Shown: one piece after another, positions 32,359 through 41,398 of the stretch | How positions within the stretch are numbered: the stretch's first letter is position 1 | Layout of the letters: every line of letters starts with the position of its first letter | Source: CBDFKB01 sp965248715 | GTDB lineage: Bacteria > Pseudomonadota > Alphaproteobacteria > Rhizobiales > Rhizobiaceae | DNA length: 64,000 nt | Assembly: GCA_965248715.1 (NCBI GenBank) | Contig: CBDFKB010000008.1 | Location: forward strand, 1,116,001-1,180,000 | Reading direction: 5' to 3' | The notes under the pieces: generated by a model | Databases searched by the model: none | What the model was told of the DNA's origin: nothing | The model's input: the letters and a program-made list of their open reading frames with translations, nothing else | Made by a program: the position numbers and the translations under genes

Positions 32359-35151
32359 TTACTGGGTGATTACAATTGCTTCGGCTTCTTCACCCTCACC
32401 CTCGCCCTCTTCCTCTTCCTCGTCCGGCTCGCTGACCCGCTCGACCGAGACCACTTTTTCGTCTTGCGCGGTATTAAAAATTGTCACCCCCTGGGTGGCG
32501 CGGCCGGCAATGCGAATGTCTGCGACCGGGCAGCGGATCAACTGGCCGCCATCGGAAACCAGCATAATCTGGTCGCTGTCTTCAACCGGAAACGACCCCA
32601 CCAGCGGCCCGTTGCGTTCACTAAGCGCCATTGCCGCGATACCCTTGCCGCCGCGGCCGGCGACGCGGATTTCGTGGCTGGAACTGCGCTTGCCATAACC
32701 GTTTTGCGACACTGACAGCACGAATTGTTCGGCTTCGCCCATCTGCGCATAGCGGGCCTGGTCGAGGGTAATGTCGGCAGTGTCTTCCTCGGCAACCGCT
32801 TCCTCGGCAACCGCTTCCTCGGCAACCGTTTCCTCGCCGTTTGGCGCGTCTTCATCGGCGCTTTCTTCGGCCCGGCGCAGCTTCAAATAGGCGGTGCGTT
32901 CGGCTGGCGTGGCATCGAAATGATTGAGGATCGACATCGAGATCACCCGGTCGCCCTTGCCTAGCCTGATGCCACGTACGCCGACCGAATTGCGGCTGGC
33001 GAATACCCGAACATCATCGGTGCGAAAGCGGATGCATTGGCCACCGGCACTGGTCAGCAACACATCGTCCTGCTCGTTACAGGTTTCGACCCCGACGATA
33101 GCGTCATCATCTGTGTCCAGCTTCATGGCAATCTTGCCGTTTCGGTTCACATTGATGAAATCGGACAATTTATTGCGGCGCACCGTGCCAGCGGCGGTAG
33201 CAAACATCACGTCGAGGTCGTTCCAGCTTTCCTCGTCCTCTGGCATCGGCATGATAGTGGTGATGCGCTCGTTGGATTGCAGCGGCAGCAAATTGATCAA
33301 TGCCTTGCCGCGCGCCTGGGGGGCGGCCAGTGGCAACCGCCAGACTTTCATCTTGTAAGCGATACCGCGCGAGGAAAAGAACAGGATCGGGGTATGGGTA
33401 TTGGCGACGAAAAGCCGGGTCACAATATCTTCGCCCCGGGTCGACATGCCGGAGCGACCCTTGCCGCCGCGTCGCTGCGCCCGGTATGTATCGAGCGGCA
33501 CCCGCTTGATGTAACCGGCATGGCTGACGGTGACCACCATTTCCTCGCGGGCGATCAGGTCCTCGTCCTCCACATCGAAATCGCCTTCGATGATTTCGGT
33601 GCGGCGCGGGGTCGCGAACTCGTCACGCACCGCTTCCAGTTCGGCGACCACGATGTCGAGCACTTTTTCGCGCGATGCCAATATGATCAGATAGTCGCGA
33701 ATTTCGTCGGCGATCTTGTTTAGTTCATCGGCAATCTCATCGCGGCCAAGCGCGGTCAGCCGTTGCAGGCGCAAATCGAGAATAGCGCGTGCCTGCTCGT
33801 CAGATAGCCGATAGGTGCCGTCTTCAGCGACCTTGTGACGCGGATCGTCGATCAAATGGATTAATGGCGCCACATCATGGGCGGGCCAATGGCGCTCCAT
33901 CAATTGGGCCCGCGCGGTCGCCGGGTCCGGCGCCTTGCGGATCAGCGCGATGACCTCGTCAATATTGGCAACCGCGATAGCCAAGCCGACCAACACATGG
34001 GCGCGGATCCGTGCCTTGTTCAGCAGGAACTTGGTGCGCCGGGTAACCACTTCCTCACGAAAGCCTACGAAAGCCGACAACAGATCGATCAAATTCATCT
34101 GTTCCGGCCGACCGCCAATCAGCGCTACCATATTGGCCGAGAAACTGGTTTGCAGTGGTGTGAAACGGTACAATTGGTTCAATACCACGTCGTAAACCGC
34201 ATCGCGTTTTAGTTCGACCACAGCCCGGTAACCGTCGCGATCGGATTCGTCGCGAATATCGGAAATACCCTCGACCCGCTTGTCGCGTACCAACTCGGCG
34301 ATTTTCTCGATCATCGATGCCTTGTTGACCTGATACGGCACCTCGGTGACGATGATCGCCTGACGGTCGCCGCGCAGGGTTTCCTCGTGCACCTTGCCGC
34401 GCATCATGACCGAACCGCGCCCGGTCGCATAAGCCGAGCGGATACCGGTCCGGCCAAGGATCAAACCGCCGGTCGGAAAATCCGGTCCGGTGACGATTTT
34501 GTTGATTGCTTCCAATTCAAGATCCGGTTCACGGATCAGTGCAATCGCGCCGTCGATCACTTCGCCAAGATTGTGCGGCGGGATATTGGTCGCCATGCCG
34601 ACCGCGATGCCGCCGGCGCCATTGACCAGTAGATTGGGAAACCGCGCTGGCAATACCAGGGGTTCGGATTCGGAACTGTCGTAATTGTCCTGGAAATCAA
34701 CCGTATCCTTGTCGATATCCTGCAACAATTCATGGGCCGGTTTGGCCAGCCTGGATTCCGTATAGCGCATTGCTGCCGGCGGATCGCCGTCGATTGAACC
34801 GAAATTGCCCTGGCCGTCGATCAACGGCACGCGCAGCGAAAAATCCTGCGCCATGCGTACCAGCGCATCGTAGACGGCCGAATCACCGTGTGGGTGGTAT
34901 TTACCGATTACATCGCCGACGATACGCGCCGATTTGCGATAGGGCCGATTCCAGTCATAGCCGTTTTCGTGCATCGCATATAAGATGCGCCGGTGCACCG
35001 GCTTGAGCCCGTCGCGCGCATCCGGCAACGCCCGCGAAACGATCACGCTCATGGCGTAATCGAGGTAAGACCGGCTCATTTCTGCGACAATGGAAATCGG
35101 TTGGATGTCTGGTTGATCGCCGTCGCCGGGCGGATTGACTTGTTGTGACAA
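32359..35151 (-). CDS. gyrA: DNA gyrase subunit A
   Basis: 930 aa. Introduces negative supercoils with GyrB. N-terminal winged-helix region with the quinolone region GKYHPHGDSAVYDALVRM (S91 and D95, both the usual susceptible residues) and catalytic Tyr130 in AAMRYTESRL. The C-terminal beta-pinwheel has repeats such as QRRGGKGRSGMSTR (GyrA box) and ends in an acidic tail. An acidic insert with AEEAV repeats at about residues 774-797 comes from three 15-base tandem repeats (32785-32829). Confidence 0.97.
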   Translation of the reverse strand: MSQQVNPPGDGDQPDIQPISIVAEMSRSYLDYAMSVIVSRALPDARDGLKPVHRRILYAMHENGYDWNRPYRKSARIVGDVIGKYHPHGDSAVYDALVRMAQDFSLRVPLIDGQGNFGSIDGDPPAAMRYTESRLAKPAHELLQDIDKDTVDFQDNYDSSESEPLVLPARFPNLLVNGAGGIAVGMATNIPPHNLGEVIDGAIALIREPDLELEAINKIVTGPDFPTGGLILGRTGIRSAYATGRGSVMMRGKVHEETLRGDRQAIIVTEVPYQVNKASMIEKIAELVRDKRVEGISDIRDESDRDGYRAVVELKRDAVYDVVLNQLYRFTPLQTSFSANMVALIGGRPEQMNLIDLLSAFVGFREEVVTRRTKFLLNKARIRAHVLVGLAIAVANIDEVIALIRKAPDPATARAQLMERHWPAHDVAPLIHLIDDPRHKVAEDGTYRLSDEQARAILDLRLQRLTALGRDEIADELNKIADEIRDYLIILASREKVLDIVVAELEAVRDEFATPRRTEIIEGDFDVEDEDLIAREEMVVTVSHAGYIKRVPLDTYRAQRRGGKGRSGMSTRGEDIVTRLFVANTHTPILFFSSRGIAYKMKVWRLPLAAPQARGKALINLLPLQSNERITTIMPMPEDEESWNDLDVMFATAAGTVRRNKLSDFINVNRNGKIAMKLDTDDDAIVGVETCNEQDDVLLTSAGGQCIRFRTDDVRVFASRNSVGVRGIRLGKGDRVISMSILNHFDATPAERTAYLKLRRAEESADEDAPNGEETVAEEAVAEEAVAEEDTADITLDQARYAQMGEAEQFVLSVSQNGYGKRSSSHEIRVAGRGGKGIAAMALSERNGPLVGSFPVEDSDQIMLVSDGGQLIRCPVADIRIAGRATQGVTIFNTAQDEKVVSVERVSEPDEEEEEGEGEGEEAEAIVITQ
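32785..32829 (-). repeat. Three 15-base tandem repeats inside gyrA
   Basis: Unit TTCCTCGGCAACCGC occurs three times (last with C to T), plus a partial fourth. It encodes AEEAV-type repeats in the C-terminal domain of GyrA and is in frame, so copy-number change would alter length by five residues without frameshift. Confidence 0.85.
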
Positions 35152-35320
35152 TGAAGTGTTCCGGATGCGAAATTTCTGCCCGTGTACCTATATGCGATTC
35201 TGCGTTGGCCAGCAAATCTGCCGCGGCTGGGCAAAGGGAATAATTCAAGCTATTTCAATAAGTTATTTTGCGATTTTAATTCGCCGTGATTCATTTGGCG
35301 AAGAACCGATCAATTTCGCG

Positions 35321-35683
35321 TTATGGCAGATCAACCGACACTTCCAACCCGCCATTTCCGTGTACCCTATCATGCGCGCGCAATGTCACCGAAACGGTTC
35401 CTTCGGGCACCATTACACCGTCGAGTACCCTGGTAAACGGTTGCTCATTGACATGGGGGTGATGCAAGACCCGGGTGGCATAGATCGTGTCGTCGGCACC
35501 GATAACCTCAAAACCATCGGCGTAGTGGTCCCAGCCCTCATCAAAATGGCTAACGGTAACCGCAAAACGATAGACACCGTCGTGCCGAGAAACTTCGACG
35601 CTAACAACGTCCGCCATGCCGGCCAACGCTACGCCGGCGCTTGCATGAACCGCCAGCACGGCGATTATAATTCCAAGTCGCAT
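35321..35683 (-). CDS. Small secreted protein, unknown
   Basis: 120 aa from ATG 35683. Signal peptide MRLGIIIAVLAVHASAGVALA, then VVSVEVSRHDGVYRFAVTVSHFDEGWDHYADGFEVIG, LHHPHVNEQPFTRVLDGVMVPEG and VTLRAHDRVHGNGG. The mature part is beta-rich with several His (HHPHVNEQPF), which may bind metal. Divergent from a CDF metal exporter 106 bases away; a metal-related role is a guess from these two facts. Such proteins occur widely in alphaproteobacteria. Confidence 0.7.
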   Translation of the reverse strand: MRLGIIIAVLAVHASAGVALAGMADVVSVEVSRHDGVYRFAVTVSHFDEGWDHYADGFEVIGADDTIYATRVLHHPHVNEQPFTRVLDGVMVPEGTVSVTLRAHDRVHGNGGLEVSVDLP

Positions 35684-35789
35684 CGCTGTTCTCCGCAATA
35701 TTTTCAACCGGCCACAGTTGCGATCGTTGGCACAATTGCCTACGGCCAGTGGACGATCTGTCAACATCCGCATTAGGATAACAAGAAAT

Positions 35790-36737
35790 ATGGCGACAGG
35801 CTCAAAGAAAGTAATCTACGCGGCACTGGCCGGCAACGGCCTGATCGCGATCACCAAATTTTTCGCCGCGTTCGCCACCGGCTCTTCGGCCATGCTGTCG
35901 GAAGGCATCCACTCTGTGGTCGATACCGGAAATCAGGGCCTGCTGCTATATGGGCTGCACCGTTCAAACCGGCCATCGGACGAAAAACACCCGTTCGGCT
36001 ACGGCGCCGAACTGTATTTCTGGGCGTTCGTGGTAGCAATTATGATATTTGCAGTTGGTGCTGGTGTTTCAATCTATGAGGGTATCGAGAAAATCCGCCA
36101 CCCGCATCCGATCAGCAATCCGAGCATCAACTATATGGTGCTAGCCGCTGCGTTCGTGTTCGAAGCTGTTGCCTGGGGGATGGCGTTCAAGGAATTTTCC
36201 TTACGTAAGGGCAAGCGCGGTTATCTGGAGGCGGTGCGCGATTCGAAAGACCCCACCATCTTTACGGTGCTGTTTGAAGATACCGCAGCGATGGCTGGCC
36301 TGATCGTCGCATTCGGCGGCATTTTGGGCGCGCAACTGACCGGCGCGGTCTGGTTAGACGGCGCTGCTTCGTTGGCGATTGGCGCCATTCTCGCCGGCAC
36401 CGCTGCACTACTTGCTTACGAAACCAAGGGGCTTTTGATCGGCGAGGCGGCGGCACCGGAAATCGTGGCGGTGATCCGCAATATTGTCGAGGCGACACCG
36501 ACGATTGACCGCATGAACGAAATCCGTACTTTGCATAGAGGGCCTGACGATATCTTGCTGGCGCTGTCGGTTGATTTTGAAGACAATTTGCAGGCCGGCA
36601 AGGTTGAAAACGCAATCCACGATATGGAAGTGGCGATCAAGCAACGCTTCCCGGTGGTGCGGCGGCTGTTTATCGAAGTCCAAAGCGCCGCCGACCACGC
36701 CGAAGAGGCGGCCAAATCACGACAGAAGCGAGATTGA
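35790..36737 (+). CDS. Cation diffusion facilitator (zinc/metal efflux)
   Basis: 315 aa from ATG 35790, with AGGA upstream. CDF topology: KVIYAALAGNGLIAITKFFAAFATGSSAMLSEGIHSVVDTGNQGLLLYG (transport-site pair in SEGIHSVVDT), then FGYGAELYFWAFVVAIMIFAVGAGVSIYEG, and the second site in FEDTAAMAGLIVAFGG. The C-terminal cytoplasmic domain follows (RNIVEATPTIDRMNEIRT). Exports divalent metal in exchange for protons. Confidence 0.88.
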   Translation: MATGSKKVIYAALAGNGLIAITKFFAAFATGSSAMLSEGIHSVVDTGNQGLLLYGLHRSNRPSDEKHPFGYGAELYFWAFVVAIMIFAVGAGVSIYEGIEKIRHPHPISNPSINYMVLAAAFVFEAVAWGMAFKEFSLRKGKRGYLEAVRDSKDPTIFTVLFEDTAAMAGLIVAFGGILGAQLTGAVWLDGAASLAIGAILAGTAALLAYETKGLLIGEAAAPEIVAVIRNIVEATPTIDRMNEIRTLHRGPDDILLALSVDFEDNLQAGKVENAIHDMEVAIKQRFPVVRRLFIEVQSAADHAEEAAKSRQKRD

Positions 36738-36768
36738 GTGAGGTAATACTTCGATCCAGCGGCGGTGC

Positions 36769-36873
36769 CAGCGCTTGTCACCAAGCGATAGATTCGCTTC
36801 GTCGCGCTATCTCTTTGTTTATGCGTGTCATTTTTCCCAAAACCGGTACCCACTTTTGGGTGGCACGCTCTAG
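36769..36873 (+). repeat. CTAG repeat unit C
   Basis: About 105 bases from CCAG (left edge decayed) to CTAG 36870-36873. Same GTCACCAAGCG start, GCGTGTCA arm and TGGCACGC end as the other C units. It sits downstream of the CDF gene and upstream of a convergent membrane-protein gene. Confidence 0.85.
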
Positions 36874-36900
36874 TTGGACAAGCTTACGCGCAGGGTTTTT

Positions 36901-37542
36901 CTAATCTAGTTTGTGCGCCGTACCCGCCAATCGTTTGGCAATGAGTGCCAAGCCGACGATTGCCACCACCAACAACAGGCTTAGCCCAATCTCTCCGACC
37001 GGCGCAAACAACCCGCTTAAAGCGAATGCCACCAACAGCGGCGCGACAAAGCGCAACACCACCAGCACCAACTGATCCACAAGACCAACGCGAGGAAGGA
37101 ATGCGGTGAGCATGATGCCAGCCACGCTTAGGCTGCAATATTTCCAAATCGTCAGCACGTAGGTCGCGTCCATCGCCGCGCTGCCATGCAGGAACCTAGC
37201 AGTCAGCGTGGCGTTTTCAGCTAAATCGAACAATACACCGAACAGTGCGAACAATACCGCCGGCAACACCAACACACTTCTGCCGCCGGTGCCGATGATC
37301 AACGCAATCACGCCGGTGCCGTAAATCATCGGGAACGACAGATCGAGCAAAAGCGCCCAACGAAACATATCGACATCGGGCAATTGGTCGGGACGCATGC
37401 CGCCAATGGTTCGAAGCGCGGTCTCGCCGTGTGGGTGCAGAGCGCTAAACGCCAACATGCAGGCGATGATCACCACCGCCAGCGCCAACATGTGAAACGC
37501 CAGCTCCAGTGTTCGCCGGTTGGCGTCGTGCTCTTTGGTCAT
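36901..37542 (-). CDS. Hypothetical multi-pass membrane protein
   Basis: 213 aa with about six membrane segments (LELAFHMLALAVVIIACMLAF, SVLVLPAVLFALFGVLFDLAENA, LVLVVLRFVAPLLVAFALSGLF, GLSLLLVVAIVGLALIA). No named family recognised. A short polar loop HPHGETALRTIGGMRPDQLPDVDMFRW follows the first helix. Position between repeats gives no clue to role. Confidence 0.65.
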   Translation of the reverse strand: MTKEHDANRRTLELAFHMLALAVVIIACMLAFSALHPHGETALRTIGGMRPDQLPDVDMFRWALLLDLSFPMIYGTGVIALIIGTGGRSVLVLPAVLFALFGVLFDLAENATLTARFLHGSAAMDATYVLTIWKYCSLSVAGIMLTAFLPRVGLVDQLVLVVLRFVAPLLVAFALSGLFAPVGEIGLSLLLVVAIVGLALIAKRLAGTAHKLD

Positions 37543-37577
37543 CGTAGATTAATCCCCGTTTATCGCCACGTTCCGGT

Positions 37578-37758
37578 CTAGGGTCTGTTCCAACATTTGC
37601 GTCCCGTTGCAATACTTAGGTTTGCAAATCTTGGAATCAAAAGAACCACTAGCAAGATATTGAATCTAGTGGAATTTTTAAATTTGACATTTGACATTTG
37701 ACATTTGACAAACGGCGAAGCTGCAAATGGGCACCAAATGTCAAATTCATTCCGCTAG
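37578..37758 (-). repeat. CTAG repeat array B then A (inverted), abutting ssb
   Basis: Unit B (37578-37652, 75 bp) and unit A (37666-37758, 93 bp), separated by caagatattgaat. The right CTAG (37755-37758) overlaps the ssb stop codon. The left end of B here reads TAGGGTCTGTTCC instead of the usual TAGTGGTTC-type end and so resembles the tip of IS-A. Confidence 0.9.
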
Positions 37759-38231
37759 AACGGGATGTCGTCATCGAGATCACTGCCACCCTTGGTCGGC
37801 TCGCTGGCCGGTCCGGAGGAGCCGAGATTGCCACCCGAGGGCTCCGCATAATCGCTGCCGCCTCGGCCGCCGCCATCGCCACGCCCGTCGAGCATCGTCA
37901 AACTGGAATTGAACCCCTGCAGCACAATCTCGGTCGTATAGCGGGTCTGACCGGACTGGTCTTCCCATTGCCGGGTCTGCAATTGACCTTCCAAATAGAC
38001 CTTCGAACCCTTGCGCAGATATTGCTCGACGATCCGGCACAATCCCTCATTGAAAATCACAATGCGATGCCACTCGGTCTTCTCGCGCCGCTCGCCGGTG
38101 TTGCGATCGCGCCAGCTCTCGGAGGTCGCAACCCGCAGATTGGCCACCGGTTTACCCTCCTGGGTGCGCCGAATTTCCGGATCCGCACCCAAATTGCCGA
38201 TCAAAATAACCTTGTTTACCGAACCTGCCAT
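37755..38231 (-). CDS. ssb: Single-stranded DNA-binding protein
   Basis: 158 aa from ATG 38231 (MAGSVNKVILIGNLGADPEIR), with AGGAG upstream. OB-fold blocks GKPVANLRVATSESWRD, EKTEWHRIVIFNEGLCRIVEQYL and KGSKVYLEGQLQTRQW, then a Gly-rich linker (DGGGRGGSD) and the acidic tip DDDIPF that recruits partner proteins. The stop TAG is the first three bases of a CTAG (complement) that bounds a repeat unit. Next to uvrA in many alphaproteobacteria; here a kinase lies between. Confidence 0.97.
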   Translation of the reverse strand: MAGSVNKVILIGNLGADPEIRRTQEGKPVANLRVATSESWRDRNTGERREKTEWHRIVIFNEGLCRIVEQYLRKGSKVYLEGQLQTRQWEDQSGQTRYTTEIVLQGFNSSLTMLDGRGDGGGRGGSDYAEPSGGNLGSSGPASEPTKGGSDLDDDIPF

Positions 38232-38451
38232 TGCTTTACACTCCTGTCGCGGACGCAACTATTGACACGCTGCAGCCCTTCCCTTCCTGGTTAACGGTCT
38301 CGCATTGACCCTAAAGCAAACCAAGCCGATATATTCGCGCCCGCTCCGATTTCCACAACGCAAATGCGATCCGACCACAATCTACACCAAACAAAGGGAA
38401 ATTGGGGCCTGTTGACAATTATGGGTTTGGCGCCGGCGCAGCCAATTTGCC

Positions 38452-38713
38452 CTAGTGGAATGAATTTGACATTTGGTGCCCATTTGCAGCATCGTCAAAT
38501 GTCAAATTTAAAAATTCCACTAGATTCAATATCTTGCTAGTGCCCCTTTGAATCTGAAGTTGGTTCTGAGGTTGCAAAATAATGCGGCGAACTTCAGATT
38601 CGGGGCACTAGCGCTTGTCACGAAGCGTTGGAATAGCTTCGTCGCGCTATCTGTTTGTTTATGCGTGTCATTTTTCCCAAAACCGGTACCCACTTTTGGG
38701 TGACACGGCCTAG
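38452..38713 (+). repeat. CTAG repeat array: short A, variant B', then C
   Basis: Unit A here is 72 bp (38452-38523; inner copies deleted). After the usual spacer comes B' (38537-38611, 75 bp) whose arms are GCCCC/GGGGC and GAATCTGAAGTT/AACTTCAGATTC, different from B but in the same places. B' shares its last CTAG (38608-38611) with unit C (38608-38713). Three units are thus concatenated. The rest of the 38232-38882 gap shows no gene. Confidence 0.92.
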
Positions 38714-38882
38714 CAATCCAATCAACAGCCATATTCGCAATTGCCGCACCTGCGCGCTATTTGGAACGGGAAATTACCCATAAATCCGCAGAACTAACGG
38801 AAAAATCGTCGTTTTTTTGCCTCAACGGCACTACAGATTTGTCATTCCTTAACCAGAATACGAACAATATGCCGTTACTGTG

Positions 38883-40670
38883 ATGCGAACAGGTGCGGAA
38901 CGTCCGGCAATGATAAGAGAATTCTTTTGGCCATCGGTAGTCGATCAGGACTTCCTGAAGGCGGCGCGCCAGCGATGCATCGTGATAATTTGTATCTTGG
39001 CGGCAACAACCGGAATTCTGTCTGGGGTTACCGACTATCTGGAAACCCCACAGCCTCAACCATATTATTCGGCCTATCGAATTCTCGGATCAGCCTTATT
39101 TCTGGTCGGCCCGTTTTTGGTGTATTTTCGTTTCCCAGAGCGGCCGATTTCCATTGCCTTGCTCATTTACGCCTACATCCGGATCGTCGGTGTTTCAGCG
39201 CTGAAGGGTGCCCTGGTTTCCAACGCGATAATGTTCCTGGTGCCGTGGATCATGGTCATTACCTTGGTACTCGGCTGGCGCGAGGGATTGGTTGCAGCAC
39301 TAGCGGCAATTGCTGCCGCCACCGCGTTGTTTTTATTCAGCGGCTATCTGCCGCCGCCGACCATTCCTATGAACTATCCCGACATCAGCCGCTGGCTGTT
39401 TATCATTTTGATAATCAATTTTGCCGTTGTCGGGTTATGCGCCGGCATTTTCCAGCGCGAAATGTCGCGAATGACCGAAAGCCTCGCCAGTGCCCGACGG
39501 GCGGCTGAAGAAGCGGACCGTGCGAAAACCGAATTTTTAGCCAATATGAGCCATGAAATCCGCACCCCGATGAATGGTGTGATGGGCATGGCGGAACTGA
39601 TGTCGAAGACCCAACTAAACGATAAACAGCAAATGTATTGCCAAGTTATCGTAAAATCGGGAACATCCCTGTTGACGATCATCAACGATATTCTCGATTT
39701 TTCCAAGATCGACGCCAACAAGCTTAACCTCGACCCGGAACCCTTTGAACTTTCGCAAGCAGTCGGCGATGTGACTACTCTATTGGCGGCGAGAGCAGCG
39801 GAGAAAAACCTAGAACTATCTGTACGTGTCGACCCAACCTTGCCGCCGATGATGGTCGGCGACGCCGGCCGGTTGCGCCAGATCACCCTCAATTTGCTCG
39901 GTAATGCCGTAAAATTCACCGAACAGGGCCAGGTTCACCTCGATGTATCGCGCAGGCCTGATGCAAACCCGGACAATGGCCATGCGGCCTTGCTGATCAA
40001 GGTAATCGACACTGGCATCGGTATCGCCGCCGACAAACTCGACAGCGTGTTTGACAAATTCTCCCAGGCTGACGGTTCGGCTACCCGCAAGCACGAAGGC
40101 ACCGGCCTCGGCCTGGCAATCTCCGCTTCCCTGGTAAAACTGATGGGCGGCAAGATCGGCGTCAGCAGCGAAATTGGAAAAGGAACGGTCTTTTGGTTTG
40201 AAATCGATTTACCGGAAATTCAAGGAACCCCGGTCGCGAACTATCCGCCCTTCCACGCCGACGGTCAACGCATCCTGATAGTCGACGACAATAAGATCAA
40301 CCGCGCTGTGCTGGTTGAGCAATTAGATGCGCAAGGATTTGAATGTGCATCGGTCGAAAGTGGTCAGGCCGCGCAATTTGTGATTCAGTCGGCGGAAGAA
40401 AACAACGTTCATATCGATCTAATTATTCTCGATTTCCAAATGCCAAATATGGATGGCGAGCAAACCCTGAGAGCGTTACGCAAAACGCGCACTGGTGCCT
40501 CGATCCCAGTAATCATGCTGACATCGGTCGATCATGCCGGCAAGGGCAAATTGTTTTCGTCCCTCGGCATCGAGGCCCATTTGACCAAACCGATCCGCTC
40601 CGATCTCCTTACCAAAACCATTGCCAGCGTTTTGATCAAGGCAAGCCAGCCGGATACCGCAGTCGCCTGA
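38883..40670 (+). CDS. Hybrid sensor histidine kinase with receiver domain
   Basis: 595 aa from ATG 38883 (GTG 38880 or ATG 38910 are alternatives). About six N-terminal membrane helices (CIVIICILAATTGILSG, WLFIILIINFAVVGLCAGI), no obvious periplasmic sensor domain. HisKA box FLANMSHEIRTPMNG (His about residue 223), ATPase motifs LLGNAVKFTEQG, DTGIGIAADKL and HEGTGLGLAIS, then a receiver domain with DDNKINR, phospho-acceptor Asp near 517 in LDFQMPNMDG and the Lys in HLTKP. The partner regulator is not adjacent. Membrane-embedded sensing is likely. Confidence 0.93.
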   Translation: MRTGAERPAMIREFFWPSVVDQDFLKAARQRCIVIICILAATTGILSGVTDYLETPQPQPYYSAYRILGSALFLVGPFLVYFRFPERPISIALLIYAYIRIVGVSALKGALVSNAIMFLVPWIMVITLVLGWREGLVAALAAIAAATALFLFSGYLPPPTIPMNYPDISRWLFIILIINFAVVGLCAGIFQREMSRMTESLASARRAAEEADRAKTEFLANMSHEIRTPMNGVMGMAELMSKTQLNDKQQMYCQVIVKSGTSLLTIINDILDFSKIDANKLNLDPEPFELSQAVGDVTTLLAARAAEKNLELSVRVDPTLPPMMVGDAGRLRQITLNLLGNAVKFTEQGQVHLDVSRRPDANPDNGHAALLIKVIDTGIGIAADKLDSVFDKFSQADGSATRKHEGTGLGLAISASLVKLMGGKIGVSSEIGKGTVFWFEIDLPEIQGTPVANYPPFHADGQRILIVDDNKINRAVLVEQLDAQGFECASVESGQAAQFVIQSAEENNVHIDLIILDFQMPNMDGEQTLRALRKTRTGASIPVIMLTSVDHAGKGKLFSSLGIEAHLTKPIRSDLLTKTIASVLIKASQPDTAVA

Positions 40671-40869
40671 TCGCCGTCCGTACCCGGCATATCGGCGGTT
40701 AGAATATACGGCGCTGTTTGCCAATTTATGTCACCAGTGTCGCGATTGTTCGCGGAAATTCTTGCGCCAACGATCCACATCCGCTATCGCTCGCTTTGTT
40801 CGATGTTTGTTCCACGCGCCAATTGTCATAATCCTATAAACTCTGTGAAGAATTAAGGTTTGCAGTGTG

Positions 40870-41154
40870 CTAGTGCGTGTCACCCAAAAGTGGGTACCGG
40901 TTTTGGGAAAAATGACACGCATAAACAAAGAGACAGCATGACGAAGCGAATACAACGCTTTGTGACAAAGGCTAGTGGAGTGAATTTGACATTTGGTGCC
41001 CACATGCAGCTTCGCTGTTTGTCAAATGTCAAATGTCAAATGTCAAATTTAGAAATTCCACTAGATTCAATAACTTGCTAGTGGTTCTTTTGATTCCAAG
41101 ATTTGCAAACCTAAGTGTTGCAACGGGACGCAAATGTTGGAACTGAACCACTAG
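40870..41154 (+). repeat. CTAG repeat array: inverted C, A, B
   Basis: C (inverted, 40870-40975), A (40972-41064) and B (41078-41154). C and A share a CTAG at 40972-40975; A and B are separated by attcaataacttg. B here is close to the 2545 copy but differs at several loop bases. The 199 bases before the array hold nothing clear. Confidence 0.92.
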
Positions 41155-41250
41155 GAGCCAAACCCTTTCGGTTTCAGGAGCAAAAACCCCGTAGAGTAGC
41201 CCTTTTCAAGATTTGCCACGCAGAAATTGAGGGTTTTGGCCATATCCAGG

Positions 41251-41295
41251 GCGTATTCCAGAAAAATGCGTAGCAGTTTTCGGATATGAATACGC
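41251..41295 (-). repeat. Palindrome D, second copy
   Basis: GCGTATTC arm and GAATACGC arm with TTTTTCTGG/CCGAAAA in the middle. It is inverted relative to the copy at 28677-28721 and not embedded in a C unit. It lies in the uvrA upstream region; no promoter could be set with confidence. Confidence 0.7.
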
Positions 41296-41398
41296 ACCAA
41301 AACATACAGATAGGGCGCATTGAGCGATTCAATTTATGCGAAACGTGCTCTAACGTGGGTGCACATTCCATCAGCGGCGGTATTGGGATTGGATTTTG

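Noticed and set aside
32359..35151. Quinolone-resistance mutation in gyrA
   Set aside because: S91 and D95 are the usual susceptible residues.
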